Below are positions 53,671 through 64,000 of a stretch of 64,000 nt of DNA, piece by piece. How positions within the stretch are numbered: the first letter of the stretch is position 1; each line of letters opens with the position of its first letter. Location: positions 16,993-80,992 of the forward strand of contig JARGNR010000004.1 in assembly GCA_029212405.1 (NCBI GenBank), given 5' to 3'. Made by a program: the position numbers and the translations under genes. This DNA is from Saprospiraceae bacterium (GTDB lineage: Bacteria > Bacteroidota > Bacteroidia > Chitinophagales > Saprospiraceae). Under the pieces are notes generated by a model, which did not search any database, had not been told where the DNA came from, and saw only the letters and a program-made list of their open reading frames with translations.

Positions 53671-54929
53671 TGCGACGCTGCATTATTTTAACTTTAAAAT
53701 TTCCACCACAACAAGATACGGCTGCACAGCGGCCTGAAGCATGGGCAAGGTATCTATATGATGAAGGAATATGGCCCATTATTATTACAAAAAACTATGG
53801 TAGTAATATCAAAGCTGATGTGGAACATGAAATCACTGATCGTTATGAAGTATATAGATTGAATATACATACTACTCTTTTTTATCAATATAAAGGCCAA
53901 ACAGAAGGCATAGGAAAGTTAAAAAGGAAATTGGCTGTTTTTGCTTCACCTTGGTTTAACACCAGCTTCTTATTCGGGCCGTTCAAGAAAATGAAGGCGT
54001 TTGTAGATGAGTATTTGCATTCCAAATCAAATGTTGATTTAATTATCGCTACGGGAAAGCCATTTGGACTTTTTAAGGTTGCGCACAGATTATCAAGGAA
54101 ACATGGAATGCCATGGATGGCGGATTATAGAGATGATTGGACAACGACAGAACTGCCTACTTCACCCCTAGTGAAATACTTAAATAAGTACCGAGACCAT
54201 AAATTAGAAAAAAAATGGTTGAATTCAGCAGCAGCTTTCACTACAGTGAGCAGATATTATAGAGATAAGATATCTAGAGTGAACCTGAATAGAACTCCAG
54301 GTTTTGTAATAGAAAACGGATTTTTCGAGGAGCAGTTTTTAGATACAGTGCCGTTGAATTCAATTCTTAGCTTTGTTTATGTGGGGTCGCTTTACGCAAC
54401 CCAAGATGTTGATTCAGTTGTGTTGGCTCTTTTGGAGGCTTCTATGCATGTTAAGAATAAAGGACCAGTAAATGTGGTTTTCATAGGAACTAAAATTTCA
54501 GAAGAAAGGAAAAATGAATGGTTGAAGAATTATCCCGAATCGAACGTAGAAATTTCTATTTTGCCCAGGATGCCAAAATCTCAAGCCTTGCAAATTCAAA
54601 GAGCTTGTCATTATGCGATGATTATACCACATGCTGGATTAAAAGGTATTCCTTCAAGTAAATTATATGAGTTTATCGGTGCCAAGATGAGAACCATTGT
54701 ATTTCCTAACGATCATGATGTTATCCATGAAACATTAAGCGGTACTGGATTAGGAGTATTTGCAGATAATTTAAATGAATTGAGAGATCAATTTATTGAG
54801 ATTATTTCGTCATATGCACACAAAAATCCAATACATCATATTGATAAGTCTTCGATTGCCAGTTACTCTCGAAGAAGTACAACGAAAAAGCTGGCAGAAA
54901 TAATTAAAAAACTTACCACATCAACGTAG
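53670..54929 (+). CDS. glycosyltransferase
   Basis: LKFPPQQDTAAQRPEAWARYL...ATGKPFGLFKVAHRLSRKHGMPWMADYRDDW. Confidence 0.85.
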   Translation: MRRCIILTLKFPPQQDTAAQRPEAWARYLYDEGIWPIIITKNYGSNIKADVEHEITDRYEVYRLNIHTTLFYQYKGQTEGIGKLKRKLAVFASPWFNTSFLFGPFKKMKAFVDEYLHSKSNVDLIIATGKPFGLFKVAHRLSRKHGMPWMADYRDDWTTTELPTSPLVKYLNKYRDHKLEKKWLNSAAAFTTVSRYYRDKISRVNLNRTPGFVIENGFFEEQFLDTVPLNSILSFVYVGSLYATQDVDSVVLALLEASMHVKNKGPVNVVFIGTKISEERKNEWLKNYPESNVEISILPRMPKSQALQIQRACHYAMIIPHAGLKGIPSSKLYEFIGAKMRTIVFPNDHDVIHETLSGTGLGVFADNLNELRDQFIEIISSYAHKNPIHHIDKSSIASYSRRSTTKKLAEIIKKLTTST

Positions 54930-54952
54930 CTGCAAAGAAAATAACGGCTTTA

Positions 54953-56182
54953 TTGGACGAGAAATTTTTCTTGATCATCGATAAGATCATTTTGGCATTT
55001 ACTGTTTATTGGTTTTATATGGAAGTCTGGGGCCATGATTATGCCAATTATGGTGGGATAGCACCAATAAAGGGTGTTTATTTTGTGTTTGCATATGGTT
55101 TATTTCGAATCGCAATTGACAACTCTATTTTTATAAAATTGACCAGAAAAGGATTCTTTTGGTGGTTGTTTTTCTATTTTATCATTGTTTGTTTATTCTA
55201 TGCATTGGTGCGCATTGGTATGATGGACAGATATAGTTATTATGTCCAAGATGTATTTGATAAAAGCATCACATCTTTAGGCCTTGCTTTAAGTCTAATG
55301 GCCTTGCTTTCTGATAAATCCAATTTCAAATTTACTCTTAAGGTTATGATTATTGCTGTATGTGCGGGCTGTGTGGTGAATTTTTTAGATTTATTTGATT
55401 TTAGCGATAAGTGGGGTGGTTATGAGGTTCGTTCGTCAGGATTTTATATGAACCCAAATAGTTCCGGTCGAGCCTTATCATTGGGGTTTATTGCTACTAT
55501 GTTTTTTATAGATCGAAAATATTTATTTCCCTATTATATCATTTATTTTATTGGAACATTTTTAACGCTTTCTAGAGGAAGTATTCCAATTCTTTTTTTG
55601 GTAGGGTTTTATCTGATTTATATTGGAGCTATTAATATTAAGGGTATTTTAATTGCAATGGTTGTAGCCTTGATACTTGGAAGTATTGGGTGGACAATTA
55701 TTAAAAATAATGAGAATACAGCCAGAGTAGTAGAAATGATTGAGAAGAATGAAAGCATTCAAAATAGGATAGCTACTTTTTTAAATCCTTCTGAAACAGA
55801 GTTTGATGAAGGAGTTCGAGGTAAGGTGGCCAGAGAGCACTTTGAGTTTTATTTACAGAGTCCATTTCTTGGAAATGGTCTATCTAGTTCAAGATATGCT
55901 CAAAAGAATTTTACCACGACCAATCATTCAAGCCATGTAATGTATATACATTTATTAAATGAATTTGGACTATTAGGACTGATTATATTTTTTGGACTCC
56001 CATTTTCACTGTTTGTGTATAACTCTAAGATTCACATTATGCCTGAATTAATACTATTTACAGTCTTATATCTTGTTGCTGGACTTGCAACCCATACCTT
56101 ATATGATTTAAGAAATCTAATTTTTAGTTATGCATTGTATGCCAATATTAGCGAATATAATTTTAAAGAAATCGTCTCATGA
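54953..56182 (+). CDS. O-antigen polymerase/ligase-like membrane protein (Wzy-like)
   Basis: Multi-TM; SGFYMNPNSSGRALSLGF and FLGNGLSSSRYAQ...NHSSHVMYIHLLNEFGLLGL. Confidence 0.8.
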   Translation: MDEKFFLIIDKIILAFTVYWFYMEVWGHDYANYGGIAPIKGVYFVFAYGLFRIAIDNSIFIKLTRKGFFWWLFFYFIIVCLFYALVRIGMMDRYSYYVQDVFDKSITSLGLALSLMALLSDKSNFKFTLKVMIIAVCAGCVVNFLDLFDFSDKWGGYEVRSSGFYMNPNSSGRALSLGFIATMFFIDRKYLFPYYIIYFIGTFLTLSRGSIPILFLVGFYLIYIGAINIKGILIAMVVALILGSIGWTIIKNNENTARVVEMIEKNESIQNRIATFLNPSETEFDEGVRGKVAREHFEFYLQSPFLGNGLSSSRYAQKNFTTTNHSSHVMYIHLLNEFGLLGLIIFFGLPFSLFVYNSKIHIMPELILFTVLYLVAGLATHTLYDLRNLIFSYALYANISEYNFKEIVS

Positions 56183-57588
56183 TTCGATTTAAATTTCTAA
56201 TATTTTTAAGTGTTTTGATTGTTCTTGTTACTACTTCCTGTAAAACTTCAATGAAAAACATATCGATTGATAAGAATAACTTTTATCCTTCTTTACAAAG
56301 AGCATTTTCAACTGCACAATCAGGAGATACCATTGTATTGCCGAGAGGTATATACACCATAAGACAAGGCCTTCTTGTTTCTGATAAAAATGATTTAACT
56401 ATATTAGGAAATGGGTGTACAATAAAAATGGCTGATAAAGTAGGATTAGAGAATAAGAATGCACTACTGAAAATAAAAAACTGTACTAACTTATCCATTT
56501 TTGATTTAACATTAGACGGAAATAGAGAAAACAGACCAAAGGCAGAAGTGTTCTGCCATGCATTGATTTTATTGAATATTAAAGGGGCTAAACTAAAAGA
56601 TATTTCAGTAAAGAATAGTGTAGTTGATGGTGTATATATCTCCACGTATAACCCAGAAAATGAAAATCAAATTTCACGAGATATTGAATTGACAAACGTG
56701 AATGTAACCAATTCATATAGAAATGCAATGAGTATAATATATGGGTATAATATACTTGTAAGTGGAGGTAGTTATTCGGATAGCAATGGCATAGCTCCAG
56801 AAGCAGGAATCGATGTAGAGGCTAATAAAACATTTGATCACCCTAGCAGTAAAAATATTGTTATTGAAGGGGTGGAATTGTCCAATAATAATGGATGGGG
56901 AATTTTGGTTTCAAGTAAAGGAAGACCTCACCATATACAGTTGTACAATAATATCGTTGATGATTGTGGCGGAGGTATAAAACATACTACCATTGAGTCA
57001 GTAATTAAAGGAAATCACATTTCGTATTGTAATAGAGGGATGGACGTCTTTAGATATCATGGACGACCAATAGATAATAACCAGATTATAAATAATAACA
57101 TTTCGAATTGTGGTACAGGACTAAAATACATAGGTTTTGGAGGACTTATCGAAGGAAATACGATTACAGATTGTAAGGAGTATGGGATAGAATTGAGAGG
57201 GAATAGTGAGATGGAGACGAAGGTAAGTGCCATTGAAAACACAGTAAAAAATATCGAAGGAAAGGGAATATATTCTAGACATTGTAGCTATGCGACTATT
57301 AGTGATAATAAAATTATAACTACCTCAGAAGAAGGAATGATTTTAATGAACGGAGAGCAAATTGTTAAGAATAATATCCTAAAAGAAAATTTGATATCTA
57401 TTTATTCAGTAGGTTCAAATAGCATTATTGAAGGGAACACTATTAGCGATTATGGCAAAGTTGCAATTAGAATGAAAGATAGTGGACGGGGATTAGCAAG
57501 AGGAAAAATAAGCAAGAATAAGATTGCTGAAATTGAGTCCAAATCAAAATTGGATGTTCGGAGTAAAAATGTAATTATTGATAAGTAA
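56179..57588 (+). CDS. right-handed parallel beta-helix lipoprotein
   Basis: Lipobox-like VTTSCKT; many N/G-rich beta-helix repeats. Confidence 0.75.
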   Translation: MIRFKFLIFLSVLIVLVTTSCKTSMKNISIDKNNFYPSLQRAFSTAQSGDTIVLPRGIYTIRQGLLVSDKNDLTILGNGCTIKMADKVGLENKNALLKIKNCTNLSIFDLTLDGNRENRPKAEVFCHALILLNIKGAKLKDISVKNSVVDGVYISTYNPENENQISRDIELTNVNVTNSYRNAMSIIYGYNILVSGGSYSDSNGIAPEAGIDVEANKTFDHPSSKNIVIEGVELSNNNGWGILVSSKGRPHHIQLYNNIVDDCGGGIKHTTIESVIKGNHISYCNRGMDVFRYHGRPIDNNQIINNNISNCGTGLKYIGFGGLIEGNTITDCKEYGIELRGNSEMETKVSAIENTVKNIEGKGIYSRHCSYATISDNKIITTSEEGMILMNGEQIVKNNILKENLISIYSVGSNSIIEGNTISDYGKVAIRMKDSGRGLARGKISKNKIAEIESKSKLDVRSKNVIIDK

Positions 57589-58654
57589 GAAACCACTTAT
57601 TTGTTTTATACTTCCTTCATTGCGATCAGGAGGAGCTGAAAAAATTATTTCCGTTTTGATCAATTATTGGAATAGGGATAAATATACGATTCGAGTTATT
57701 CTCGTTGATTCAAGAGATCGGTTTTTTAAATTGAATAGAGAATATGAGGTGATTGAAATTCATAAGCATTCTCCAAAACAAGCAGCTATACCCTTATTCT
57801 TAGAAATTCGAAAAATGAAACCAGATTGGGTATTTGTTTCTACGATGAAATATGCCACGCTTTGCGGCTATTTATCATTGATTTTACCCAATTCAATACA
57901 TTGGATTTGTCGAGAGTCAAATATTTCTAGCTTATCGTACTCCAGTTATTATCGATTTCCAAGATTAATGAAGTTATTGGCGAAGATTGCCTACAAAAAA
58001 ATGGATCATATTATCGCACAGTCTGAATATATGAAAAAGGATTTTCTTGATTTTTTTAAGACTAGCCAACAGAACATCACGGTAATAAATAACCCCATCC
58101 AATTTGAAAGAAAGGAGTGGAAAAAAACAATGAGTAAATCTAAAAGATTGCTCTCTGTAGGCAGATTGAATAAAGTAAAAGGATATGATCGAATACTACC
58201 TCAAATTGCGCGTCTTGATTTTGATTATACCTATACAATTCTAGGAGATGGGCCTGAAAGAAAGTTACTTGAAGGCTTAATTATATCACTGGGAATTGAG
58301 AATAAGGTAGAGTTTAAAGGACAGGTAAATAATGTAGAAGATTATTATGAAAATTCTGATGTTTTACTGATGGCTTCGAGGCATGAGGGGTTTCCAAATG
58401 TTTTGCTGGAGGCAGGAATTCATGGAATTCCTGTGGTTGCAATGAATTGTCCTGGCGGTACAGCCGAAATTGTACATCATGGAACCAATGGATATTTAGT
58501 AGATGATATTGAAGAATATGCGGATTATGTAAAAAAAGTATATCAAAATGAATGGGATGCAAAAGGTATCAAACGCGCAACGCAAAAGAAGTATGAAATA
58601 AAAACCATTCTAAGTCAATACTATAAAATTATTAATAATGAAGTCATTAATTAA
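57578..58654 (+). CDS. GT4-family glycosyltransferase
   Basis: LPSLRSGGAEKIISVLINYW...LMASRHEGFPNVLLEAGIHGIPVVA. Confidence 0.9.
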   Translation: MISKKPLICFILPSLRSGGAEKIISVLINYWNRDKYTIRVILVDSRDRFFKLNREYEVIEIHKHSPKQAAIPLFLEIRKMKPDWVFVSTMKYATLCGYLSLILPNSIHWICRESNISSLSYSSYYRFPRLMKLLAKIAYKKMDHIIAQSEYMKKDFLDFFKTSQQNITVINNPIQFERKEWKKTMSKSKRLLSVGRLNKVKGYDRILPQIARLDFDYTYTILGDGPERKLLEGLIISLGIENKVEFKGQVNNVEDYYENSDVLLMASRHEGFPNVLLEAGIHGIPVVAMNCPGGTAEIVHHGTNGYLVDDIEEYADYVKKVYQNEWDAKGIKRATQKKYEIKTILSQYYKIINNEVIN

Positions 58655-59180
58655 AGCGCTTTATCTGAAGTTTTTGAGAGCAAAATTGGGTGGTACAAGG
58701 TATGCTAGAAGATTGGGGGTAAAAGTGGGAGAAGGATGTCGTATATACATATCTTCATTTGGCTCAGAACCATGGCTGATAGAAATTGGAGATAGAGTTA
58801 CGATAACAAGTGGTGTTCGAATTATTACTCATGATGGATCGACTTGGTTGATGAGAGATGAGAAGGGTAGGCGTTTTCTTTATCGTAAAGTGGAGATTGG
58901 AAATGATGTATTTATTGGATTGAATTCTATAATTCTTCCAGGAGTTAGGGTTGGAAATAATTGTATTATTGCTGCTGGTTCTGTTGTAATAAAATCAATT
59001 CCAGATGGTAGCATTGTAGGAGGTAATCCAGCAAGAATTATCGGAAGCTATGATGAATATAAAAATAAGGTAATGAACGAGTATGTAAGCGAAGAGGACA
59101 TTGATTCATCGCTTTCATACCAAGATCGAATATTAAAAGTTTTAGATAAAAATATGAAGCCGAATCTTGAAGGAAAATAA
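58638..59180 (+). CDS. hexapeptide-repeat acyltransferase
   Basis: IGNDVFIGLNSIILPGVRVGNNCIIAAGSVVIKSIPDGSIVGGNPARII. Confidence 0.9.
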   Translation: MKSLIKALYLKFLRAKLGGTRYARRLGVKVGEGCRIYISSFGSEPWLIEIGDRVTITSGVRIITHDGSTWLMRDEKGRRFLYRKVEIGNDVFIGLNSIILPGVRVGNNCIIAAGSVVIKSIPDGSIVGGNPARIIGSYDEYKNKVMNEYVSEEDIDSSLSYQDRILKVLDKNMKPNLEGK

Positions 59181-60273
59181 AACCCTTTTAACATTATTGC
59201 CCGGAGATTGCTTAGGCGGCGCCGAAAAGGTTCTAAAACTAATGGTCAAAGAGTGGACTGAAACTCAAGGCAACAATGCGGAGGTAGTTTTTTTGAAAAA
59301 ATCAGAATGTGGGTCTTGGGATGATATAAATGAACAGACCAACCAATATTTTTCTACGTATACACAAGAGCGATTTACAATATGGTATTCTTTAAAACAA
59401 ATTTATAAGGTATCGAGGCAAAATAATGTTGAATTGACTCTTGCCTCTAATACAGTAATGGTTGGCTGGTTAGGGTTTTTGAGAAAATTAGGAGTTCTTA
59501 AAACAGACTATTTAGTTGGAAGAGAAAGTACACAATTATTAGATAGATTTACAGGTGCAAAGAGACTGATGGCCTTGTTCTTTTATACGATTGGGTATAG
59601 TAATTTAGACTTAGTTATTTGTCAGACCACATATATGATGGAAAGGTTTTATGTTCAACTACCTCAGGCAAAAAACTGGAACGTAAAAGTTATACCAAAT
59701 CCTTTTCTACTACCAAATCAGTTACCTAAAGAGGATAAATCTTATGACCAATATGGCAACTATATAGTAGGAGCTGGACGGTTAATTCAGCTTAAAGGGT
59801 TTGACCTATTGATTCAAAGTTTAACGCATTTTGAAGAGCTAAATTTAGTTATTTTGGGAGCAGGTAAAGAGGAGGAAAACTTAAAGAAATTAGCGACAAA
59901 GCTCGGGTTGGCGGAACGATTGTTTTTACCAGGGAAAGTAAACAATGTTTATGATTATTTCAAACATGCTGCGGTGTGTGTTATAAGTTCAAGAGTAGAA
60001 GGATTTCCGAATACATTGCTGGAGATGATGAGTGTAAATGAACAAGTAGTCTCGACTTTATGCGCAGGTGATATTGATAAAATTGACGGGGTGGTTACAT
60101 GTAATACAGACAATGTGGAAGAGATGGTGCATGCAATTAAAACTGCCTTAAATCAAACTCCTGAAATGAATCAATTGAATAGAATGAAATTTGATGCTGA
60201 ACTTGAAAGTAGAAAACCATCACATTTTTTAAAGAAGATATATGAGCATCTCAATAAAAATGATAATAAGTAG
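59167..60273 (+). CDS. GT4-family glycosyltransferase
   Basis: LLPGDCLGGAEKVLKLMVKEW...ISSRVEGFPNTLLEMMSVNEQVV. Confidence 0.9.
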   Translation: MKENKTLLTLLPGDCLGGAEKVLKLMVKEWTETQGNNAEVVFLKKSECGSWDDINEQTNQYFSTYTQERFTIWYSLKQIYKVSRQNNVELTLASNTVMVGWLGFLRKLGVLKTDYLVGRESTQLLDRFTGAKRLMALFFYTIGYSNLDLVICQTTYMMERFYVQLPQAKNWNVKVIPNPFLLPNQLPKEDKSYDQYGNYIVGAGRLIQLKGFDLLIQSLTHFEELNLVILGAGKEEENLKKLATKLGLAERLFLPGKVNNVYDYFKHAAVCVISSRVEGFPNTLLEMMSVNEQVVSTLCAGDIDKIDGVVTCNTDNVEEMVHAIKTALNQTPEMNQLNRMKFDAELESRKPSHFLKKIYEHLNKNDNK

Positions 60274-61473
60274 ATGAGTAAAATCAAGGTTTTAAGAATT
60301 ATGCATCGAATGAGCATAAGTGGTCCAACTCATCATGCGGCATATCTTACAAAGTATTTAGGAGATAAGTATGAGACAATGCTATTGAGTGGAATGATAG
60401 AGTCAGGAGAAAGAGATGGTTCATTTATTATGGAACAAATAGGTGTTGAGCCCGTCTACATTAGTGATATGGAACGCTCAATAAATCTAATAAAAGACAG
60501 AAAAGCATATTTGAAAATTCGAGAAATAATTAAAAATTATCAACCGGATATCGTGCATACGCATGCAGCAAAATCTGGAGCTCTTGGAAGGTTGGCTGCA
60601 ATTCATGAAAAAGTTCCTGTCATTATTCATACCTATCATGGCCATGTTTTTCATTCTTACTTTGGAAAACTTAAAACATTTATATTTCTTACCATCGAAC
60701 GGTTTCTAGCTAAAAAGTCAACTAGAATAATTGCCATAAGCAATAAACAGAAAGAGGAATTAAGTAAAGATTTTACCATTGCTCCTCCTTCAAAAATCTC
60801 TGTTATAAAACTAGGTTTTGACCTTAGTAAGTTTGTAGATGTAGACGGAAGAAAAAGGAATAAATTTAGATCTGAATTTCAATTAGATGATAGTAAAATA
60901 GCATTTGGAATAATAGGGAGAGTAACGGGAGTGAAAAACCACCATCATTTTTTAAAGTCATTTGCCCTTCATAAAACTCAATCTAATGCAAATTCAATTG
61001 CTTTTGTTATTGGAGATGGAGACTTAATGAATGAGATAAAGGATCTATGTTCCGAGCTCGGTCTTAATATTTCTACACCTCAAAACAAGAGTACTCAGCC
61101 TAATGTCATATTTACTTCATGGAGAGAGGATGTTGAGTTTGTAATGAATGGATTAGATGTTGTTTGTCTCACTTCCTTGAATGAAGGTACTCCAGTAAGT
61201 CTGATTGAAGCTCAAGCAGCTCAAAAGCCAATCTTAACGACCAATGTAGGAGGAGTAGAAGATATTGTTATTAAAGATAAGTCAGCATTATTATATAAGG
61301 TAAACGATGTGGATGGACTAGCGATAGGAATGACAAAACTTGCAGAAAATCCCGATAAAAGGCTTGAAATGGCAAGTTATGCCAATTCAGTAAGAGAAGA
61401 ATTTTCGTACAAAAGACTTGTAAAGGATATAGATGGATTGTATCAAAAATTAATGGATGGAAAATCAAAATAG
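60274..61473 (+). CDS. GT4-family glycosyltransferase
   Basis: VHTHAAKSGALGRLAAIHEKVPVIIHTYHGHVFHSYFG...CLTSLNEGTPVSLIEAQAAQKPILTTNVGGVEDIV. Confidence 0.92.
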   Translation: MSKIKVLRIMHRMSISGPTHHAAYLTKYLGDKYETMLLSGMIESGERDGSFIMEQIGVEPVYISDMERSINLIKDRKAYLKIREIIKNYQPDIVHTHAAKSGALGRLAAIHEKVPVIIHTYHGHVFHSYFGKLKTFIFLTIERFLAKKSTRIIAISNKQKEELSKDFTIAPPSKISVIKLGFDLSKFVDVDGRKRNKFRSEFQLDDSKIAFGIIGRVTGVKNHHHFLKSFALHKTQSNANSIAFVIGDGDLMNEIKDLCSELGLNISTPQNKSTQPNVIFTSWREDVEFVMNGLDVVCLTSLNEGTPVSLIEAQAAQKPILTTNVGGVEDIVIKDKSALLYKVNDVDGLAIGMTKLAENPDKRLEMASYANSVREEFSYKRLVKDIDGLYQKLMDGKSK

Positions 61474-62455
61474 AAAAATATTTATTACGGGTGGATCTGG
61501 ATTTATAAGTTCACATATTCATGAAGTTATAGATCAAAATGAAATTGTGAATTTTGATTTGAAACCTCCTAGAGAAAATATTACATCAACTTTTGTTCAA
61601 GGGGATGTTAGAAATTTAGAGGATCTGAATACGGCACTTGCGTTACACCCATGTTCTATGATATTGGCTTTGGCTGCAGAGCACAAAGACTTTGGACTTT
61701 CTGAAGAAGAATATTTTAAAACGAATGAATTTGGTACTGAGAATATCTGTAAAGCAGCAGAAAAAGCCGGTATTACTAAAATAGTTTTTTACAGCTCTGT
61801 AGCTGTTTATGGCAACAATACTTTACCTTCAACAGAAGAAATGCCACCTAACCCAAACCTACCATATGGAGCCTCAAAATGGGCTGGAGAGAAAGTCCTG
61901 CAAAAATGGGTAAGTGAAAATCCTGAAAGAAGTGTTTTGATCATGCGACCTACAGTAGTTTATGGAGAACGCAATATTGCAAATATGTTTAGGCTTATTC
62001 AACAAATAAATAGTGGAAGATATTTTCACATTGGTAAAGGAAAAAATATAAAATCCATAGCCTATGTGAAAAACTTAGTTGAAGCTACATTTTACTTGGC
62101 AGAAAGAATGAAGAGTGGAATGGAAGTATTTAATTATGCGGATAAGCCGCAAATGACGAGTAGAGAAATTGGTGAAGTAATCTCCAATCGACTAAAAAAG
62201 TCTCCGTTTACAATACCCTATAGACTAGCTCTCCTAATGGGAATTCCTTTTGATATACTAATTAAAGTAACAGGAAAGGATTATCCTATTTCTACCAATA
62301 GGATAAAGAAATTTTGCGTTCAAACTTATCATAAAGCAGATAAGGTGACAGATTCAGGATTTATTCCCAAATACTCAAATATCGAGGGACTAAACAATAT
62401 GATAAAATGGCAAAAGGAACAATATAGAAAGGAAGAATCCTATTTTAATATATAG
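61457..62455 (+). CDS. NAD-dependent epimerase/dehydratase
   Basis: IFITGGSGFISSHIHEVI...YSSVAVYGNN...LPYGASKWAGEKVL. Confidence 0.87.
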   Translation: MENQNRKIFITGGSGFISSHIHEVIDQNEIVNFDLKPPRENITSTFVQGDVRNLEDLNTALALHPCSMILALAAEHKDFGLSEEEYFKTNEFGTENICKAAEKAGITKIVFYSSVAVYGNNTLPSTEEMPPNPNLPYGASKWAGEKVLQKWVSENPERSVLIMRPTVVYGERNIANMFRLIQQINSGRYFHIGKGKNIKSIAYVKNLVEATFYLAERMKSGMEVFNYADKPQMTSREIGEVISNRLKKSPFTIPYRLALLMGIPFDILIKVTGKDYPISTNRIKKFCVQTYHKADKVTDSGFIPKYSNIEGLNNMIKWQKEQYRKEESYFNI

Positions 62456-62510
62456 TAAATTTAATGGGTGAAAGTGATGGAACGATTATTAATTTGGATA
62501 GAGAATTACA

Positions 62511-63203
62511 GTGAAAAGAACAACTGAAGATTTTAAATATTCATATACTTCATATTATTCCTTTATTTCGAAATCGTTTGATAATCATATTAAAAAAAAG
62601 GTTTTAGAAATTGGCGGAGGCGCTCATCCATCTATCACAGAGAGATCAAATCTCAAGTATACCATCATTGACCCAGACCCAATAGAATTGAAAAAGAGTC
62701 CGGAGGATTGTTATCAAATTTGTTCGACATTGCAAGAATACAATGAGGTTGGACAATTTGATTTAATCATTTCAAAAATGGTACTTGAGCATGTAGAGGA
62801 GCCAGACTCTTTTCATGAAAAAGCGAGGAGAGTACTTAAAGATAATGGGACGATTATTCACTTCTTTGCTTGCCGCCATTCAATACCAGCCATGGTAAAT
62901 AGGCTATTGCCTGAATCTTTTGGAAATGCTCTTTTGAGGGTATTAAAAAATAGAAATACGGAGGCACATCCAAAGTATCCTGCATTTTATAAAAGGACAA
63001 AAGGGGGCGTGAAGTCTCAAATTCAATATTTTGAAAATCTTGGGTTTAGTATACAAACCTATAACTCCTACGTTGGGCACAAATACTTCCAATCGTTTCC
63101 GGTATTAAAGCAATTGGAACAACTCTATACCTGGATTCTTGTTCAACTAAAGATGAAGTCATTAGCCACCGTTGCCTTGGTGGTTTTAAAAAAGAAAAAA
63201 TGA
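62511..63203 (+). CDS. class I SAM-dependent methyltransferase
   Basis: VLEIGGGAHPSITERSNLKYTIIDPDP...FDLIISKMVLEHVEEPDSFHEKARRVLKDNGTIIH. Confidence 0.87.
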   Translation: MKRTTEDFKYSYTSYYSFISKSFDNHIKKKVLEIGGGAHPSITERSNLKYTIIDPDPIELKKSPEDCYQICSTLQEYNEVGQFDLIISKMVLEHVEEPDSFHEKARRVLKDNGTIIHFFACRHSIPAMVNRLLPESFGNALLRVLKNRNTEAHPKYPAFYKRTKGGVKSQIQYFENLGFSIQTYNSYVGHKYFQSFPVLKQLEQLYTWILVQLKMKSLATVALVVLKKKK

Positions 63204-64000
63204 ATAAAAACAGATATATAACGATAATGGCAGGCGGAGTCGGATCAAGATTTTGGCCTGCTTCTACAGAAGAAACCCCGAAACAATTTTTGGATATTTT
63301 AGGAGTGGGGAAATCACTAATTCGATTGACCTTTGAGCGATTTTTAAGACTTGTTCCTGCAGATCAGATTCTGATTGTGACCAATAAAAAGTACAAGGCA
63401 ATCACAAAAGAGCATCTTCCAGAACTGCCTATTGAAAATATCTTGTGCGAGCCATCTAGAAATAATACGGCACCCTGTGTAGCTTATACTGCATTGAGAT
63501 TAAAAGCAACGAATCCCGATGCCATTTTTGTTACGGCTCCTTCGGATCACATTATTTTGAAAGAAGATCAGTTTCTTCAAAAGATTAATCAAGCGTTTGA
63601 GTTTGTTGAAAATCAGGATGCAATTGTGACGCTAGGAATTCAACCGACAAGACCTGATACAGGATATGGATACATCGAAACAGAATGCGAATGCAAAGGA
63701 GAAGGAGACGATGCCAGTGTTGGAGTTTGCAGCGTCAATGCCTTCAAGGAAAAACCAGATCGAGAAACAGCCAAAGCATATATTGAGGATGGGTCCTATT
63801 TGTGGAATGCAGGTATTTTTATATGGAAAGCGAAGCGTTTAATTCAATCTTTTGAACGGCATGCACCCCAAATAATTCAAGTGTTGACACAAGATGAAAG
63901 TAAGTTTAATACGGCTGAAGAGCAATCATATATTGATCGTGTTTATCCGGACACAGAGCGGATCTCCGTAGATTATGCTATATTAGAACGGGCACAGAAT
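63200..64000 (+). CDS. manC: mannose-1-phosphate guanylyltransferase, truncated by window end
   Basis: MNKNRYITIMAGGVGSRFWPASTEETPKQFLDI...CEPSRNNTAPCVAYTALR...VTAPSDHII; open to the edge, absent from the ORF track. Confidence 0.93.
   Translation, partial: MNKNRYITIMAGGVGSRFWPASTEETPKQFLDILGVGKSLIRLTFERFLRLVPADQILIVTNKKYKAITKEHLPELPIENILCEPSRNNTAPCVAYTALRLKATNPDAIFVTAPSDHIILKEDQFLQKINQAFEFVENQDAIVTLGIQPTRPDTGYGYIETECECKGEGDDASVGVCSVNAFKEKPDRETAKAYIEDGSYLWNAGIFIWKAKRLIQSFERHAPQIIQVLTQDESKFNTAEEQSYIDRVYPDTERISVDYAILERAQN

Overview
AT-rich Bacteroidota-type chromosomal window. The evidence is TAnnTTTG promoters, T9SS-like C-termini, UpxY/NusG-like control of a polysaccharide locus, a DUF3276/PUR protein and no CCA-encoding tRNAs. 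Left part (1-11 kb): an ASST-like secreted protein; a WYL regulator divergent from an RtcB-family RNA ligase; an unusual array of seven aberrant tRNA genes; then small regulators, cupins and a CPBP protease. Middle (11-31 kb): housekeeping and envelope genes (SpoIIE phosphatase, CBS, OMP, DUF2723, rpiB, M28 peptidase, SurA-like PPIase, ABC exporter, metH). Right (31-64 kb): one long Wzx/Wzy-type exopolysaccharide/O-antigen locus with embedded cysC-cysD-cysN and a UDP-diacetamido-uronate pathway. Most interesting candidate: the locus at about 2.3-6.3 kb. It has WYL regulator / rtcB / short ORF / terminator, then promoter / 40-aa ORF / terminator, then an array of Asp, Glu, Pro, Glu, Leu, Leu, His tRNAs. 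Both short ORFs are unusually rich in Asp/Glu/Leu/Pro/His, the same amino acids served by the array. The 40-aa ORF also contains CAAGAGAT, exactly complementary to the 5' arm of the terminator between it and the array. This looks like a transcription attenuator that would switch on replacement tRNAs when those tRNAs are depleted, coupled to an RNA-repair ligase. The tRNAs themselves are non-canonical (U37 in Asp/Glu, short variable loops in both Leu tRNAs, missing U8 in Pro, defective T stem in His). All functional statements are inference from sequence; no searches or folding were run.
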